Positions 17,301 through 26,449 are shown, numbered from the stretch's first letter. The stretch is DNA of 64,000 nucleotides from Pseudomonas beijingensis (GCF_030687295.1 NZ_CP117425.1:6266001-6330000), one strand, 5' to 3'. Translations and numbers: made by a program. Notes: a model not told the origin generated them from the letters alone.

Positions 17301-18636
17301 TTATCCTCGGATCGCCCAGAAAGCCAGGTTCAGCCCTGGGAACTGGCCGGCGATGTGGAACGCAAAGCCGCCGGAGTTGCTCAACTGCTGCCAGTGGTCG
17401 CTGCCCCGGTCGAGTTCGTAGTAGGTGGAACCGGCGTGGTACGGCAGCTGCCGTGGCGCCACCGGCAACGGCAGCAGGCCGATGCCCGGCAGTTGCAGGT
17501 TGACCAGATCGCGGATGTGCTCCACCGAACCGACCTTGCTCTGCTGGCCGAAGCGGCTGCGCAGGGTTTCGGCCGGTACATCGGCACGCACCACCAGAAT
17601 GAAACTGGCGCTGTCGAGCAAGGTCTTGTCGGCGAGCATCGCCACGTGGATGCCGTAGGCTTTCTCGACAATCGGAATCGGCGTCGCCTTGCTGTCGATC
17701 AGCATCGACAGGGCTTCGCGCAGGGCCTGCATCACCGGCGCGTAGCTGAGCGCCAGGTCATCGTGCTGGTACGGCGGGTATTGCTGCGGTCGTCGCCCGG
17801 AGGCGGTGAACGTGGAAAACTCCCCGGCCAGGCTCACCAGTTCGCTGTAGAAGCGCTCGGGGTGCAGCGGGCTCAACTGGCTCAGGTGCTGGATCAGCGG
17901 CTGAGCGCGGTTGACCAGTTGCAACAGCATGAAATCGGCGATCTCCGAGGCGCCACCGGCACCGGACGCCACCACCCGCCCGGCCAAGGCTTCACCGCGT
18001 TGATGCAGCAGGCCCAGCAGTTCACTGCGAAACGCCGCCAGCGGTTTGGAAGCGATGACATCCAGCAGCGGCGGGATGTAGGCGTCGTCGAGCACCAAGG
18101 CACGGTCAGCACGTTTTTCCTTGATGCGCACCACACCGATGGCGGCGTAGTCGCCGATGCCATCCTGCTCGGTCAACAACCGCAGGGCCCGGGAGCCGAG
18201 GGCCACTGGCGCACGGTTCTCGAACGGCGCGTTGTCGTCGCGCACTTCGCACACCTGGCTCACATACCGCGCAGCACCGAGGTCTTCGCCTTCGTCCACG
18301 GTGTCACGGGCGCCGGCACGCTTGAGCGGCAAGGCCAGGTACACCAGGCCGTCACGCAGGTTGTCATCGACGTTCAGCGGTGTGGGCGCCAGGTCATCCT
18401 GGGGAATGTTGAAGGGCGTACCGTCCGGCAGCAGGCCCCGCGCCGAGATGATCGCCAGCTTGCCCTGGGCCAGCAGGCCCTGGTCGATCAGCAGTTCGGA
18501 AAAACCCCAGGCGCCGGCCGACAATGGGCGGCTGCGTGCGTCGATGAGGGTTTTCCAGGTAGCGGTCGTGCTGTTGGAAGTGCTGCGTTCCAATGAACAT
18601 GCCTTCCGACCAGACCACGCGATTGTTCCAGGACAT
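17301..18636 (-). pseudogene. tssK1: TssK1 baseplate protein gene with one surplus base near codon 29
   Basis: The start ATG at 18636 encodes MSWNNRVVWSEGMF, GTQHFQQHDRYLEN, the standard TssK N terminus. The frame then runs out at a GGG (plus strand 18548-18550). Dropping one base restores LIDARSRPLSAGAWGF and a normal reading to the stop at 17301, which would be 444 residues. The rest looks intact (LPPALPLKR-like segments, EHIRDLVNLQLPGIGL, FHIAGQFPGLNLAFWAIRG). TssK links the baseplate to the membrane complex and is essential in every T6SS studied. As read, no full-length TssK1 can be made unless TssK2 substitutes, or unless this is a sequencing error. Confidence 0.85.
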
Positions 18637-18651
18637 GGGGGCTCCGATTGC

Positions 18652-19159
18652 TTATTGGGCAGGGCTGGATGGGGGAACGACGACGGCGCTGCGCACGGCG
18701 CGCACGTCGAGGCTGATCTGGTATTCGGTGTATTCACGCGCCGGGACATTCATCACCGTGCGCCACAGCGACTGGTCCAGCTCGCGATAGCCCACCAGTA
18801 TTCCGATGTGTCGCGTGGCGGGGTCGAGGTCGCGTTGCAGGCTCAGTTGCTGGCCGGGCTGGATCAGCAACCTCGTCCTGGTCGATCAGGTCGGCGCCCA
18901 GCGTGGCCTGGGCCCGTTCGGCCAGGGCGAAATAATCGGAACGGCCAAAGGTCGCGGCATTTTTCAGTTCGAAAATGCGCACCCGGACCGGGGCCGGCTG
19001 GCCGGTGGCGCCGGGGTTGAGGCCGGCAATGGCATGGAAATGCAGCTCGATGGCGGCAGTGTCGGCCTCAGCTTCTTCGGGCTGGGGGTTGGCCGCATCC
19101 TTGGCGCACGCCGTCAGCAGAAGCGCGGTGGCGACTGCGAGTAAAAACCTGGGAATCAT
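18652..19159 (-). pseudogene. tssJ1: TssJ1 outer membrane lipoprotein gene with one surplus base near codon 96
   Basis: The ATG at 19159 begins a signal peptide with lipobox LLTAC (Cys18). The protein reads IELHFHAIAGLNP, APVRVRIFELKNAATFGRSDYFAL, GADLIDQDE, the usual TssJ (transthyretin-like) N-terminal half. The frame then breaks at 18871; skipping one base gives LLIQPGQQLSLQRDLDPATRHIGILVGYREL and REYTEYQISLDVRAV to the stop at 18652, 168 residues in all. TssJ anchors the membrane complex at the outer membrane by binding TssM. The lesion removes the C-terminal beta strands, so it would be inactivating if real. Confidence 0.85.
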
Positions 19160-19227
19160 CCTGCGTCCTCAATGACGTTTGAGCTATCCGTTGTTGGCTT
19201 ATCAATATTGTTATAGGACAGCGCCGC

Positions 19228-20730
19228 TCAACGGCGTCGCTGTCGTGTGCTGTGTTCTTCGTAGGCGCGGCTGAATTCACGGCCGAACAGATCTTGGAAA
19301 TCCTCCTGGGCCTCACGGGAAATGTTGCTGTAGAGCTCGGTGAATTGCTGCCAGTACTGGGCCTGCCGCGAGCCGCTGAAAATACCGGAGAGCCCACCGG
19401 GCTTGGCCATGCGTTCTTCCAGTTGCGCTGGCTCGAAGCGCCCCAGCAAATGCTTGATCGCCGCTTCCACGCCGGCCATCACCGCCAGTTGGTGGGCCCG
19501 CAAGTCATCGAAACTGTCACGCACCGCCGCGTCCGGGGCCATGAACGCCTGGTTGCCGTGGCGCAACAGCAACAGCAGGGCTTCATCGACATTGGGGGCG
19601 AATTTCAGCGGGTTGTTTTCCACCGGCTGGATCATCGTCTGCTGGATGCGGAACTCACCCTTGAGGCTGCTGCGGGCGCGCAAGACATCGATCAGGCCTT
19701 CGACCATCAAACGATAACTGCGCCCAATGCTTTCCATCTGCGCTTCGGCCTGGGCCTTGTCCAGGCGCAACTGATCCAGCCCGGCACCGCGCAGGAAGGC
19801 TTGCAGCAAGTCGGGTTGGTTGGCCTCAATCGGGGCGACTGGAGCAACCGGAGCAACCGGAGCAACCGGAGCAACCGGAGGTGCGACCGGGGGCTCGACG
19901 CGGGTCACCGGCGCTTCACGCACGGGCGGCGGCGGAGCACTGATTTCAGCAAAGATGTCGACGAGCGGAGGCTGCGCAACAGGCGTCGCGACAGGTTCAA
20001 CCACCGGCGGTAGCGGCACCGGCGGCGAGGCCACGGGCAGCGGAGCAACCGCCACCGACGCAGGCTTGTCGCTGAACGGGTCCCAGTCGTCCGGAATCAT
20101 CGAGGCGGACGGCGGTATCACTGGCTCGACCACCGGCGGTGGGCTCGGCCGGGGAATCGGCGTCGGCGGGCGGAAATTGTGTTGCTCGGCCGGGACATGG
20201 TCAGGCTGGGTGGCCGGCGGGACACTGCTTGGGGTCAAGAAGTCGAACAGGTCCGGCAGGGTGTCCATGGCCGACACGCCCTGGAAATGCGCAGGCGAGG
20301 CCACCTGGATCGGCGACGGCGTATGCGCGGGGGCGCTCTGCTGGCCCATCAGGGCCTCGAAACTGCTGGGCGACTCGGCGAACGGGTTGCTGTCGGTGAC
20401 CGGCAGGTTGAAATCCACGCGTGCCTGGATTTCATAATCACCGATGCGAATCACTTCGCCGTCTTGCAGGGGCTCGCTGTTGCCCTTGCGCAGGCGGACG
20501 CCGGCCTTGACCAATTCCACACCATTAGTGCTGTTATCGGTTAAATAATAACGCCCGTCTTTGTATTGGATAACGCAATGTTTACCGGAAACCAGACGCT
20601 CGGGGTCCGGTAATACCCAGTCATTATCGGAATTACGGCCAATTGCCATCACCCCCTGATCCATGGACTTTTCAGAACACTGGCCTGGGGTAATTTTGTG
20701 ATAACTAGTGATAGTCAAACACAGCGGCAT
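19228..20730 (-). CDS. fha1: Fha1 (TagH), FHA-domain phosphothreonine scaffold
   Basis: A 500-residue cytoplasmic protein. The N-terminal FHA domain (about 20-100) has GRN, LVSGKHCVI and TDNSTNGV, the phosphothreonine-binding loops. The middle is a long Pro/Val/Ala-rich linker, including a VAP tandem repeat coded by four 9-nt units near 19842-19878. The C-terminal TagH-type domain (from LLQAFLRGAGLDQLRL) is helical. In P. aeruginosa the PpkA-phosphorylated Fha1 permits assembly of H1-T6SS and TagF antagonises it. It is the first gene of the left arm, with a strong AGGAGG (20735-20740) four bases before the ATG. Confidence 0.95.
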   Translation of the reverse strand: MPLCLTITSYHKITPGQCSEKSMDQGVMAIGRNSDNDWVLPDPERLVSGKHCVIQYKDGRYYLTDNSTNGVELVKAGVRLRKGNSEPLQDGEVIRIGDYEIQARVDFNLPVTDSNPFAESPSSFEALMGQQSAPAHTPSPIQVASPAHFQGVSAMDTLPDLFDFLTPSSVPPATQPDHVPAEQHNFRPPTPIPRPSPPPVVEPVIPPSASMIPDDWDPFSDKPASVAVAPLPVASPPVPLPPVVEPVATPVAQPPLVDIFAEISAPPPPVREAPVTRVEPPVAPPVAPVAPVAPVAPVAPIEANQPDLLQAFLRGAGLDQLRLDKAQAEAQMESIGRSYRLMVEGLIDVLRARSSLKGEFRIQQTMIQPVENNPLKFAPNVDEALLLLLRHGNQAFMAPDAAVRDSFDDLRAHQLAVMAGVEAAIKHLLGRFEPAQLEERMAKPGGLSGIFSGSRQAQYWQQFTELYSNISREAQEDFQDLFGREFSRAYEEHSTRQRRR

Positions 20731-21146
20731 CTTGCCTCCTTGCTGAATACTTCGCGCGCGGGCGGGAGTGAGGGGTCAGGCCCTGACAACCCGCCGGCAA
20801 CCTTGCCAACAACCGTGAAAACGGCTTTTTGCCAGCATGATTGCTGATCATAACCGGCTTGCGTGACAAAAACCCCACGTCAGTTGCCGCTTCGACCGGT
20901 AGGTCGGGCAGGCTGTTAAGCGCATCACAACTGTTACAGAGGGGCTACACTGGTGAAATAGCTTACCTTGACAAGCGATAAGTACTACACCAAAAATGCA
21001 CAACTTCTTGAATATAGATGATGGCACTTTAAAATCATTGCAGATCTAAAGGGCCATTATCGTCAAGGAACATGTGAAGTTTTATCCGAAACTTGCGTGT
21101 GAACTGCCCGACTTCTATCAAGCGGGTGATAGGGAGATCGATCCAA
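20731..21146. promoter_or_regulatory. divergent control region of the H1-T6SS arms
   Basis: This 416-bp gap has no gene and must hold the promoters of both arms. On the plus strand TTGACA at 20968-20973 is followed 18 nt later by AAAAAT (20992-20997), a candidate but weak sigma-70 promoter for tssA1. GGA motifs sit close to both starts: AAGGAGG just before fha1 and CAAGGAAC at about 21064 and AGGGAG at 21131 before tssA1. In P. aeruginosa both leaders are bound by RsmA at such motifs. No sigma-54 -24/-12 pair with correct spacing was found. Inference only for regulation; position is certain. Confidence 0.55.
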
Positions 21147-22185
21147 GTGGATGTGCCTTTGTTGCTCGCCGCCGTTTCCGCGACTTCGCCGTGCGGTGAA
21201 GATCTGGAATATGACGCGGATTTCCTGCGCCTGGAGCGCGACTCCCGGGGCCAACCCGAGCGCAGCATGGGCGATTCGATCCTGCCTGCCGAACCCCCTG
21301 AATGGCGCAGCATCCAGCAGCAGAGCCTGGACTTGCTGCAACGCAGCAAAGACCTGCGCATCACCCATTTCCTGATGCAAAGCTCCCTGGCCCTCGAAGG
21401 CCTGCCGGGCATGGCCCGTGTGCTGACGCTGATCAGCGAGTTGCTCAAGCAATACTGGGCCGAACTGCATCCGCGCCTGGACGCCGATGACGACAATGAC
21501 CCCACCGTGCGCATCAATGCCCTCGCCGGCCTGACGTCCGATGTCACTCTCCGCCTGCTGCGCGAAAGCATCCTGACCCGTTCGCGGACCTTCGGTGCCG
21601 TCAGCCTGCGCGCCGCCGCCAACGCCAGTGGCCTGCAAAGTTTTCCGGATGAAAACCTCGGCGCCGAACAACTCGCCGGTGCCCTGCTCGACAGCGATCC
21701 CGAGCAGTTGGAAATTACCCGCGCCGCCGCTGCTCGAAGCCCGCAGCGCCGCCGAAGCCATCGAGCAGCAGGTCAGCGACCAGGTCGGTTCCGCCCAAGG
21801 CGTGGACCTCGGCCCGTTGAAGCAACCGTTGAAGATGGCCCTGCAGATTCTCGGTCAGTTCGCCCCGCAGAGTGGCGACAGCGCCCTGCCCGATTCCGTG
21901 AGCGACGACAGCGCCGCAACAACAGAATATGCCAGCGCGCCAAGCGCACCGCGCCACACCAGCGACAGCACCGTCAGCGGCGACATCAACAACCGTGACG
22001 ACGTGCTGCGCAGCCTGGACCGAATTCTCGCTTACTACACCCGTCATGAGCCCTCCAGCCCGCTGCCGGTGCTGTTGAATCGGGCCAAGAATCTGGTGCA
22101 CGCCGATTTCGCGGCCATTGTGCGCAACCTGATTCCCGACGGCATGAGTCAATTTGAAAACCTGCGCGGCCCAGACAGCGAATAA
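21147..22185 (+). pseudogene. tssA1: TssA1 sheath-assembly cap gene with one surplus base near codon 192
   Basis: The GTG at 21147, ten bases after AGGGAG, starts VDVPLLLAAVSATSPCGEDLEYDADFL, the ImpA/TssA N-terminal domain (to about residue 130), as in P. aeruginosa TssA1. The frame is lost after LDSDPEQLEITR at GCGCCGCCGC (21721-21730). With one base fewer the reading continues LLEARSAAEAIEQQV, LKQPLKMALQILGQF and NRDDVLRSLDRILAYYTRHEPSSPLPVLLNRAKNLV (the conserved TssA tail) to the stop at 22185. That is 345 residues, the usual family length. TssA primes and caps the growing tube and sheath, so the lesion would be severe if real. Confidence 0.85.
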
Positions 22186-22266
22186 AAAGCGAGCGGATCA
22201 CGCAGTCACGTCACCGGCACCCCCGATGACGCCAACACCGTCGCTCAAGCGACCAGGAGCAGCAAC

Positions 22267-22773
22267 GTGGCGAAGCAAAGTTCTCAGAAATTCAGCGCGC
22301 GCAACCGCGCGCCTCGAGTGCAGATCGAGTACGACGTCGAGCTCTACGGCGCCGAGAAAAAGGTCCAGTTGCCCTTCGTCATGGGCGTCATGGCCGACCT
22401 CGCCGGCAAGCCCGCCGAGCCTCTGGCAGCGGTAGCCGACCGCAAGTTCCTCGAGATCGACGTCGACAACTTCGACTCGCGCCTCAAGGCCATGCAGCCG
22501 CGCGTGGCGTTCCATGTGCCTAACGAACTGACCGGCGAAGGCAACCTGAGCCTGGACCTGACGTTTGAAAGCATGGACGACTTCAGCCCGGCGGCCGTGG
22601 CCCGCAAGGTCGACTCGCTGAACAAGCTGCTCGAAGCGCGCACCCAGTTGGCCAACCTGCTGACCTACATGGACGGCAAGACCGGCGCCGAAGAAATCAT
22701 CATGAAGGCGATCAAGGACCCAGCGCTGTTGCAGGCCCTGGCGAGCGCGCCGAAGCCAGCACAGGACCAATGA
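22267..22773 (+). CDS. tssB1: TssB1 contractile sheath small subunit
   Basis: A 168-residue protein from a GTG at 22267 with an AGGAG about ten bases upstream. It has the TssB (VipA) core: KFSARNRAPRVQIEYDVELYGAEKKVQLPFVMGVMADL, FLEIDVDNFDSRL, FHVPNEL, a LDLTFESMDDFSP strand, and the helical LEARTQLANLLTYMDGK tail. It polymerises with TssC around the Hcp tube. It overlaps tssC1 by 4 nt (ATGA). Intact. Confidence 0.97.
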   Translation: MAKQSSQKFSARNRAPRVQIEYDVELYGAEKKVQLPFVMGVMADLAGKPAEPLAAVADRKFLEIDVDNFDSRLKAMQPRVAFHVPNELTGEGNLSLDLTFESMDDFSPAAVARKVDSLNKLLEARTQLANLLTYMDGKTGAEEIIMKAIKDPALLQALASAPKPAQDQ

Positions 22774-24272
22774 TCATGACTGACAATACAGCCCGCGAAG
22801 GCGTGCAAAACCTGGGCGCCACTCAAGAAACCAGCGAGTTTGCGTCCCTGCTGCTGCAAGAATTCAAACCCAAGACCGAGCGCGCCCGCGAAGCCGTCGA
22901 GACGGCCGTGCGCACCCTGGCCGAGCAGGCCCTGGCGCAGACCGACCTGGTGTCCAACGACGCCATCAAGTCGATCGAATCGATCATCGCCGCCATCGAC
23001 GCCAAGCTCACCGCCCAGGTCAACCAGGTCATCCACCACCCGGACTTCCAGCAACTGGAAAGCGCCTGGCGTGGCCTGCACTACCTGGTCAACAACACCG
23101 AGACCGATGAGCAGCTCAAGATCCGCGTGCTCAACATCTCCAAGACCGACCTGCACAAGACCCTGAAGAAATTCAAGGGCACCGCGTGGGACCAGAGCCC
23201 GCTCTTCAAGAAGATGTACGAAGAAGAATACGGCCAGTTCGGCGGCGAGCCTTACGGCTGCCTGGTGGGCGACTACTACTTCGACCAGTCGCCACCGGAT
23301 GTCGAGTTGCTGGGCGAGCTGTCGAAAGTCTGCGCGGCCATGCACTCGCCATTCATTGCGGCGGCATCGCCGACCGTGATGGGCATGGGCTCGTGGCAGG
23401 AACTGTCGAACCCGCGCGACCTGACCAAGATCTTCACCACCCCGGAATACGCCGGCTGGCGCTCGCTGCGTGAATCGGAAGACTCGCGCTACATCGGCCT
23501 GACCATGCCGCGCTTCCTGGCGCGCCTGCCGTATGGCGCCAAGACCGACCCGGTGGAAGCCTTCGCTTTCGAAGAAAACACCGACGGTGCCGACAGCTCC
23601 AAGTACACCTGGGCCAACGCCGCCTACGCGATGGCGGTGAACATCAACCGTTCGTTCAAACACTTCGGCTGGTGCTCGCGCATCCGTGGCGTGGAATCCG
23701 GCGGCGAAGTGGAAAACCTGCCAGCCCACACGTTCCCGACCGACGACGGTGGCGTGGACATGAAGTGCCCGACCGAAATCGCCATTTCGGACCGCCGTGA
23801 AGCGGAACTGGCGAAGAACGGTTTCATGCCGCTGCTGCACAAGAAAAACACCGACTTCGCCGCGTTCATCGGCGCCCAGTCGTTGCAGAAACCGGCCGAA
23901 TACGACGACCCGGACGCCACCGCCAACGCCAACCTGGCCGCACGCCTGCCGTACCTGTTCGCCACCTGCCGGTTCGCTCACTACTTGAAGTGCATCGTGC
24001 GCGACAAGATCGGTTCCTTCAAAGAGAAGGACGAGATGCAGCGCTGGTTGCAGGACTGGATCCTCAACTACGTCGACGGTGACCCGGCGCACTCCACCGA
24101 GACCACCAAGGCCCAGCATCCACTGGCTGCCGCCGAAGTGATCGTTGAAGAAGTCGAAGGCAACCCGGGGTACTACAACTCCAAGTTCTACCTGCGCCCG
24201 CACTACCAGCTCGAAGGGCTGACCGTGTCGCTGCGCCTGGTATCGAAACTGCCTTCGGCCAAGGGCGCGTAA
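22770..24272 (+). CDS. tssC1: TssC1 contractile sheath large subunit
   Basis: A 500-residue VipB-type subunit. Diagnostic segments: LESAWRGLHYLVNNTET, ILNISKTDL-like text, FKKMYEEEYGQFGGEPYG, HSPFIAAASPTVMGMGSW, WRSLRESEDSRYIGLTMPRFLARLPYG, and the C-terminal EVEGNPGYYNSKFYLRPHYQLEGLTVSLRLVSKLP. The start at 22770 overlaps the tssB1 stop; an ATG at 22776 (MTDNTA) is equally placed relative to a weak GGA and may be the true one. With TssB1 it forms the sheath whose contraction drives the Hcp-VgrG spike. Intact. Confidence 0.97.
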   Translation: MIMTDNTAREGVQNLGATQETSEFASLLLQEFKPKTERAREAVETAVRTLAEQALAQTDLVSNDAIKSIESIIAAIDAKLTAQVNQVIHHPDFQQLESAWRGLHYLVNNTETDEQLKIRVLNISKTDLHKTLKKFKGTAWDQSPLFKKMYEEEYGQFGGEPYGCLVGDYYFDQSPPDVELLGELSKVCAAMHSPFIAAASPTVMGMGSWQELSNPRDLTKIFTTPEYAGWRSLRESEDSRYIGLTMPRFLARLPYGAKTDPVEAFAFEENTDGADSSKYTWANAAYAMAVNINRSFKHFGWCSRIRGVESGGEVENLPAHTFPTDDGGVDMKCPTEIAISDRREAELAKNGFMPLLHKKNTDFAAFIGAQSLQKPAEYDDPDATANANLAARLPYLFATCRFAHYLKCIVRDKIGSFKEKDEMQRWLQDWILNYVDGDPAHSTETTKAQHPLAAAEVIVEEVEGNPGYYNSKFYLRPHYQLEGLTVSLRLVSKLPSAKGA

Positions 24273-24299
24273 AGCTTTACTGAACGGTACAAGGCCAAT

Positions 24300-24388
24300 G
24301 TGGGAGCGAGCTTGCTCGCGATGGCGGTGGATCAGTTGTCATGAGCATGCCTGACACTCCGCTATCGCGAGCAAGCTCGCTCCCACAG
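24300..24388. repeat. REPIN between tssC1 and hcp1
   Basis: A forward REP (from 24300) and an inverted REP (24362-24388) 60 nt apart form one REPIN in the gap between tssC1 and hcp1. In this position the hairpin could protect or separate the sheath message and the hcp1 message. Confidence 0.88.
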
Positions 24389-24495
24389 AGGATCTTCAGT
24401 GAATTGGAGATCGCCTTCGTAGCGTTCAACGGCAGTAATTTCGCAAGGTCAGCGTCAACCAAACAATGTGGTTAGAAACCACACAGGGAGAAAAC

Positions 24496-24984
24496 ATGGC
24501 TGTTGATATTTTCATCAAGATCGGCGACATCAAGGGCGAGTCCATGGACAAGGCCCACAAGGACGAGATCGATGTCCTGAACTGGAGCTGGGGCATGTCC
24601 CAGTCCGGCAACATGCACGTGGGCAGCGGCGGTGGTGCGGGCAAGGTCAACGTCCAGGACCTGTCCCTGACCAAGTTCGTCGACAAGGCGTCGCCAAACC
24701 TGATGATGCACTGCGCCAGCGGCAAGCACATCGACAAGGTCAAGCTGACCGTGCGCAAGGCCGGTGGTGAGAGCCAGGTCGAGTACATGATCATCAACCT
24801 GGAAGAAGTGCTGGTCACTTCCCTGAGCACCGGCGGCTCGGGCAGCGATGATCGCCTGACCGAAAACGTCACCCTGAACTTCGCCAAGGTGCTGGTGGAC
24901 TACCAGCCACAGAAAGCCGATGGCACCAAGGAAGGCGGCCCGGTCAAGTTCGGCTGGAACATCCGTCAGAACGTCAAGGTGTAA
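24496..24984 (+). CDS. hcp1: Hcp1 T6SS tube protein
   Basis: A 162-residue protein, exactly the length of P. aeruginosa Hcp1. The ATG at 24496 follows AGGGAG by about five bases; an upstream in-frame start only adds junk. It reads AVDIFIKIGDIKGES, IDVLNWSWGMSQSG, the glycine-rich loop VGSGGGAGKV, VQDLSLTKFVDKASP, and DRLTENVTLNFAKVLVDYQPQ. Hexamers form the inner tube and chaperone small effectors, probably including the Tae4 encoded next. It is separated from tssC1 by a REPIN and probably has its own promoter, since it is needed in excess. Confidence 0.97.
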   Translation: MAVDIFIKIGDIKGESMDKAHKDEIDVLNWSWGMSQSGNMHVGSGGGAGKVNVQDLSLTKFVDKASPNLMMHCASGKHIDKVKLTVRKAGGESQVEYMIINLEEVLVTSLSTGGSGSDDRLTENVTLNFAKVLVDYQPQKADGTKEGGPVKFGWNIRQNVKV

Positions 24985-24987
24985 TCG

Positions 24988-25021
24988 AACACGCCCCCGG
25001 TGCCACGCGCCGGGGGTGTTT
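24988..25021 (+). terminator. stem-loop after hcp1
   Basis: AACACGCCCCCGG (24988-25000) pairs with CCGGGGGTGTTT (25010-25021), with one bulged base. It directly follows the hcp1 stop and would attenuate read-through into tae4, keeping Hcp in excess over the effector. Only three T residues follow, so it may stabilise the message rather than terminate. Confidence 0.55.
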
Positions 25022-25065
25022 GGTGCTTGCTCGAATCCAACCCTTTCCCACGTGGTATCTGAGTC

Positions 25066-25506
25066 ATGGCCAAGCCTTCGTTTATCAATTTGTGGAACAG
25101 CTATCCCACCACCTCCACACCCTGTGACGGGCCTTGGGATAATCAGTGCGCTATCCGGATGAGCATCACGCTCAATGCGGAACAGACGATCAAGGTCAAC
25201 AAGTCGACTTACAGCGAACCCAAGTGTGCACACGAACATGCTCGGGGCGCCGAGTCGTTGGCCAGCTGGCTTTGGCGTCATCATCTGGGTCGTCCAACGA
25301 TTCTGACCGGAAGCGCCGAGGACCGCCGCACACTCAATCAGAAGACAGGAATCATTTTCTTCAAGGACTGTTTTGCACGGCTCGGGCAATCCGAAGAAGC
25401 CCGTACCGGCGACCATATCGACCTATGGAATCGCGGCAGAGTCACCGGCGACTTCGCCGATCAGGCTCATCGCTCAAAGCAAGTCTGGTTTTGGGAGCTG
25501 CCATGA
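25066..25506 (+). CDS. tae4: Tae4 peptidoglycan amidase effector
   Basis: A 146-residue effector of the Tae4 family (DL-endopeptidase/amidase with NlpC/P60-like Cys-His chemistry). Start motif PSFINLWNSYPT, catalytic Cys28 in NQCAIRMSI, His117 in GDHIDLWN, with KCAHEHARGAESLASWLW and GIIFFKDCF between. It cleaves peptide stems in the target periplasm, probably after transport in the Hcp1 lumen. It lies 81 nt after hcp1 and overlaps the next gene by 4 nt (ATGA), the classic effector-immunity arrangement. P. aeruginosa has tagJ at this place, which is absent here. Confidence 0.92.
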   Translation: MAKPSFINLWNSYPTTSTPCDGPWDNQCAIRMSITLNAEQTIKVNKSTYSEPKCAHEHARGAESLASWLWRHHLGRPTILTGSAEDRRTLNQKTGIIFFKDCFARLGQSEEARTGDHIDLWNRGRVTGDFADQAHRSKQVWFWELP

Positions 25507-25943
25507 TCAAACGAGCGCTGCTGGCGGCGTTGTCGAGCAGTCTTTTCCTAAGCCTGAACGCTTGCGCCGAACAGACCGACCCTGCGGCTGCACAAAGCGT
25601 TCAGGTCGATCTCGCCGGCCAGACCCTGACCCTGGAAAACCACGGTCAACGTTGTGCCTTGCGCAAACCAGACCAAAGCCTGCTCACGCTGGACATGCCG
25701 TGGCCCTGCCACTTGAGCGTCGACCGTAAAGGCTTGCCACGCGTCGAGCGTTTTAACAACGCCTTGATCATCATCGTGCAGCATTTCGAACCAGAACCGG
25801 CGCCCAGCACTGAATGTCGCTCTCAATACCAAGCCATCAGACAAATCGAAGGCCGGCTGGAGGCATCGATTGTGGCCGGTGGCGGCCGTTGCATGGCCGG
25901 CGCCCTTGATCAGAAAAACTTTGTGGCCCTTTTTACGTGGTAA
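25503..25943 (+). CDS. probable Tae4 immunity protein, not of the familiar Tai4 type
   Basis: A 146-residue exported protein: signal peptide [20 protein letters not shown] followed by Cys21, so either a plain periplasmic or a lipid-anchored protein. It holds four further Cys (in [28 protein letters not shown]), consistent with two disulfides. Position (overlapping the effector by 4 nt, and export to where Tae4 acts) argues for immunity. I do not see the all-helical Tai4 pattern; the sequence is mainly beta-rich, so it could be an unrelated immunity family. It overlaps the tssE1 GTG start by 7 nt. Confidence 0.75.
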   Translation: MIKRALLAALSSSLFLSLNACAEQTDPAAAQSVQVDLAGQTLTLENHGQRCALRKPDQSLLTLDMPWPCHLSVDRKGLPRVERFNNALIIIVQHFEPEPAPSTECRSQYQAIRQIEGRLEASIVAGGGRCMAGALDQKNFVALFTW

Positions 25944-26449
25944 CCGAAATCGCCACCCGCGATCGCCTCCAACCCTCCCTATTGGACCGGTTGACCGACG
26001 ACGATCCGACCAACCCCAAGGAAAGCGCCGACAAGCGCGTGCTGTCGCTCACCCAGTTGAAAGCCTCGGTGCTGCGTGACCTGGCCTGGCTGCTCAACAC
26101 CACGTCATTGCTCGACGCCGATGCCACGCTGCATACCCCGGCAGGTACGTCGGTGGTGAATTTCGGCCTGCCGGCGCTGGCCGGCAACAGCGCGTCGAAC
26201 GTCGATGTCTCGGCCCTGGAAACCTTGATCCACCAGGCCATTGCCACCTTCGAACCGCGCATCCTGCGTCACACCCTGCGGGTACGGGCCCGGGCGACGG
26301 CTGAGATGAACCACAACGCCTTGAGCTTCGAGATCGAAGGCGACCTCTGGGCCCAGCCGGTGCCGCTGCGCCTGATGCTGCAAACCGACCTGGACTTGGA
26401 AACCGGCCACGTGCGCGTGGTCAACGCCGACCAGCGGAGACGCTCATGA
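25937..26449 (+). CDS. tssE1: TssE1 baseplate gp25-like subunit
   Basis: 170 residues from a GTG at 25937. Family text: [54 protein letters not shown], and [17 protein letters not shown]. It is the gp25-like lysozyme-fold baseplate component joined to TssF/TssG. It overlaps both the immunity gene upstream and tssF1 downstream (4 nt), and so stays translationally coupled despite the effector inserted ahead. Confidence 0.95.
   Translation: MVTEIATRDRLQPSLLDRLTDDDPTNPKESADKRVLSLTQLKASVLRDLAWLLNTTSLLDADATLHTPAGTSVVNFGLPALAGNSASNVDVSALETLIHQAIATFEPRILRHTLRVRARATAEMNHNALSFEIEGDLWAQPVPLRLMLQTDLDLETGHVRVVNADQRRRS

Noticed and set aside
18540..18560. Programmed frameshift in tssK1
   Set aside because: No slippery heptamer or downstream stem is apparent, and the same sort of single-base gain occurs in unrelated genes nearby, so error or mutation is simpler.
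21027..21042. Sigma-54 promoter before tssA1 (TGGCAC ... TTGCA)
   Set aside because: The spacing between the GG and GC elements is about five bases too long for sigma-54.
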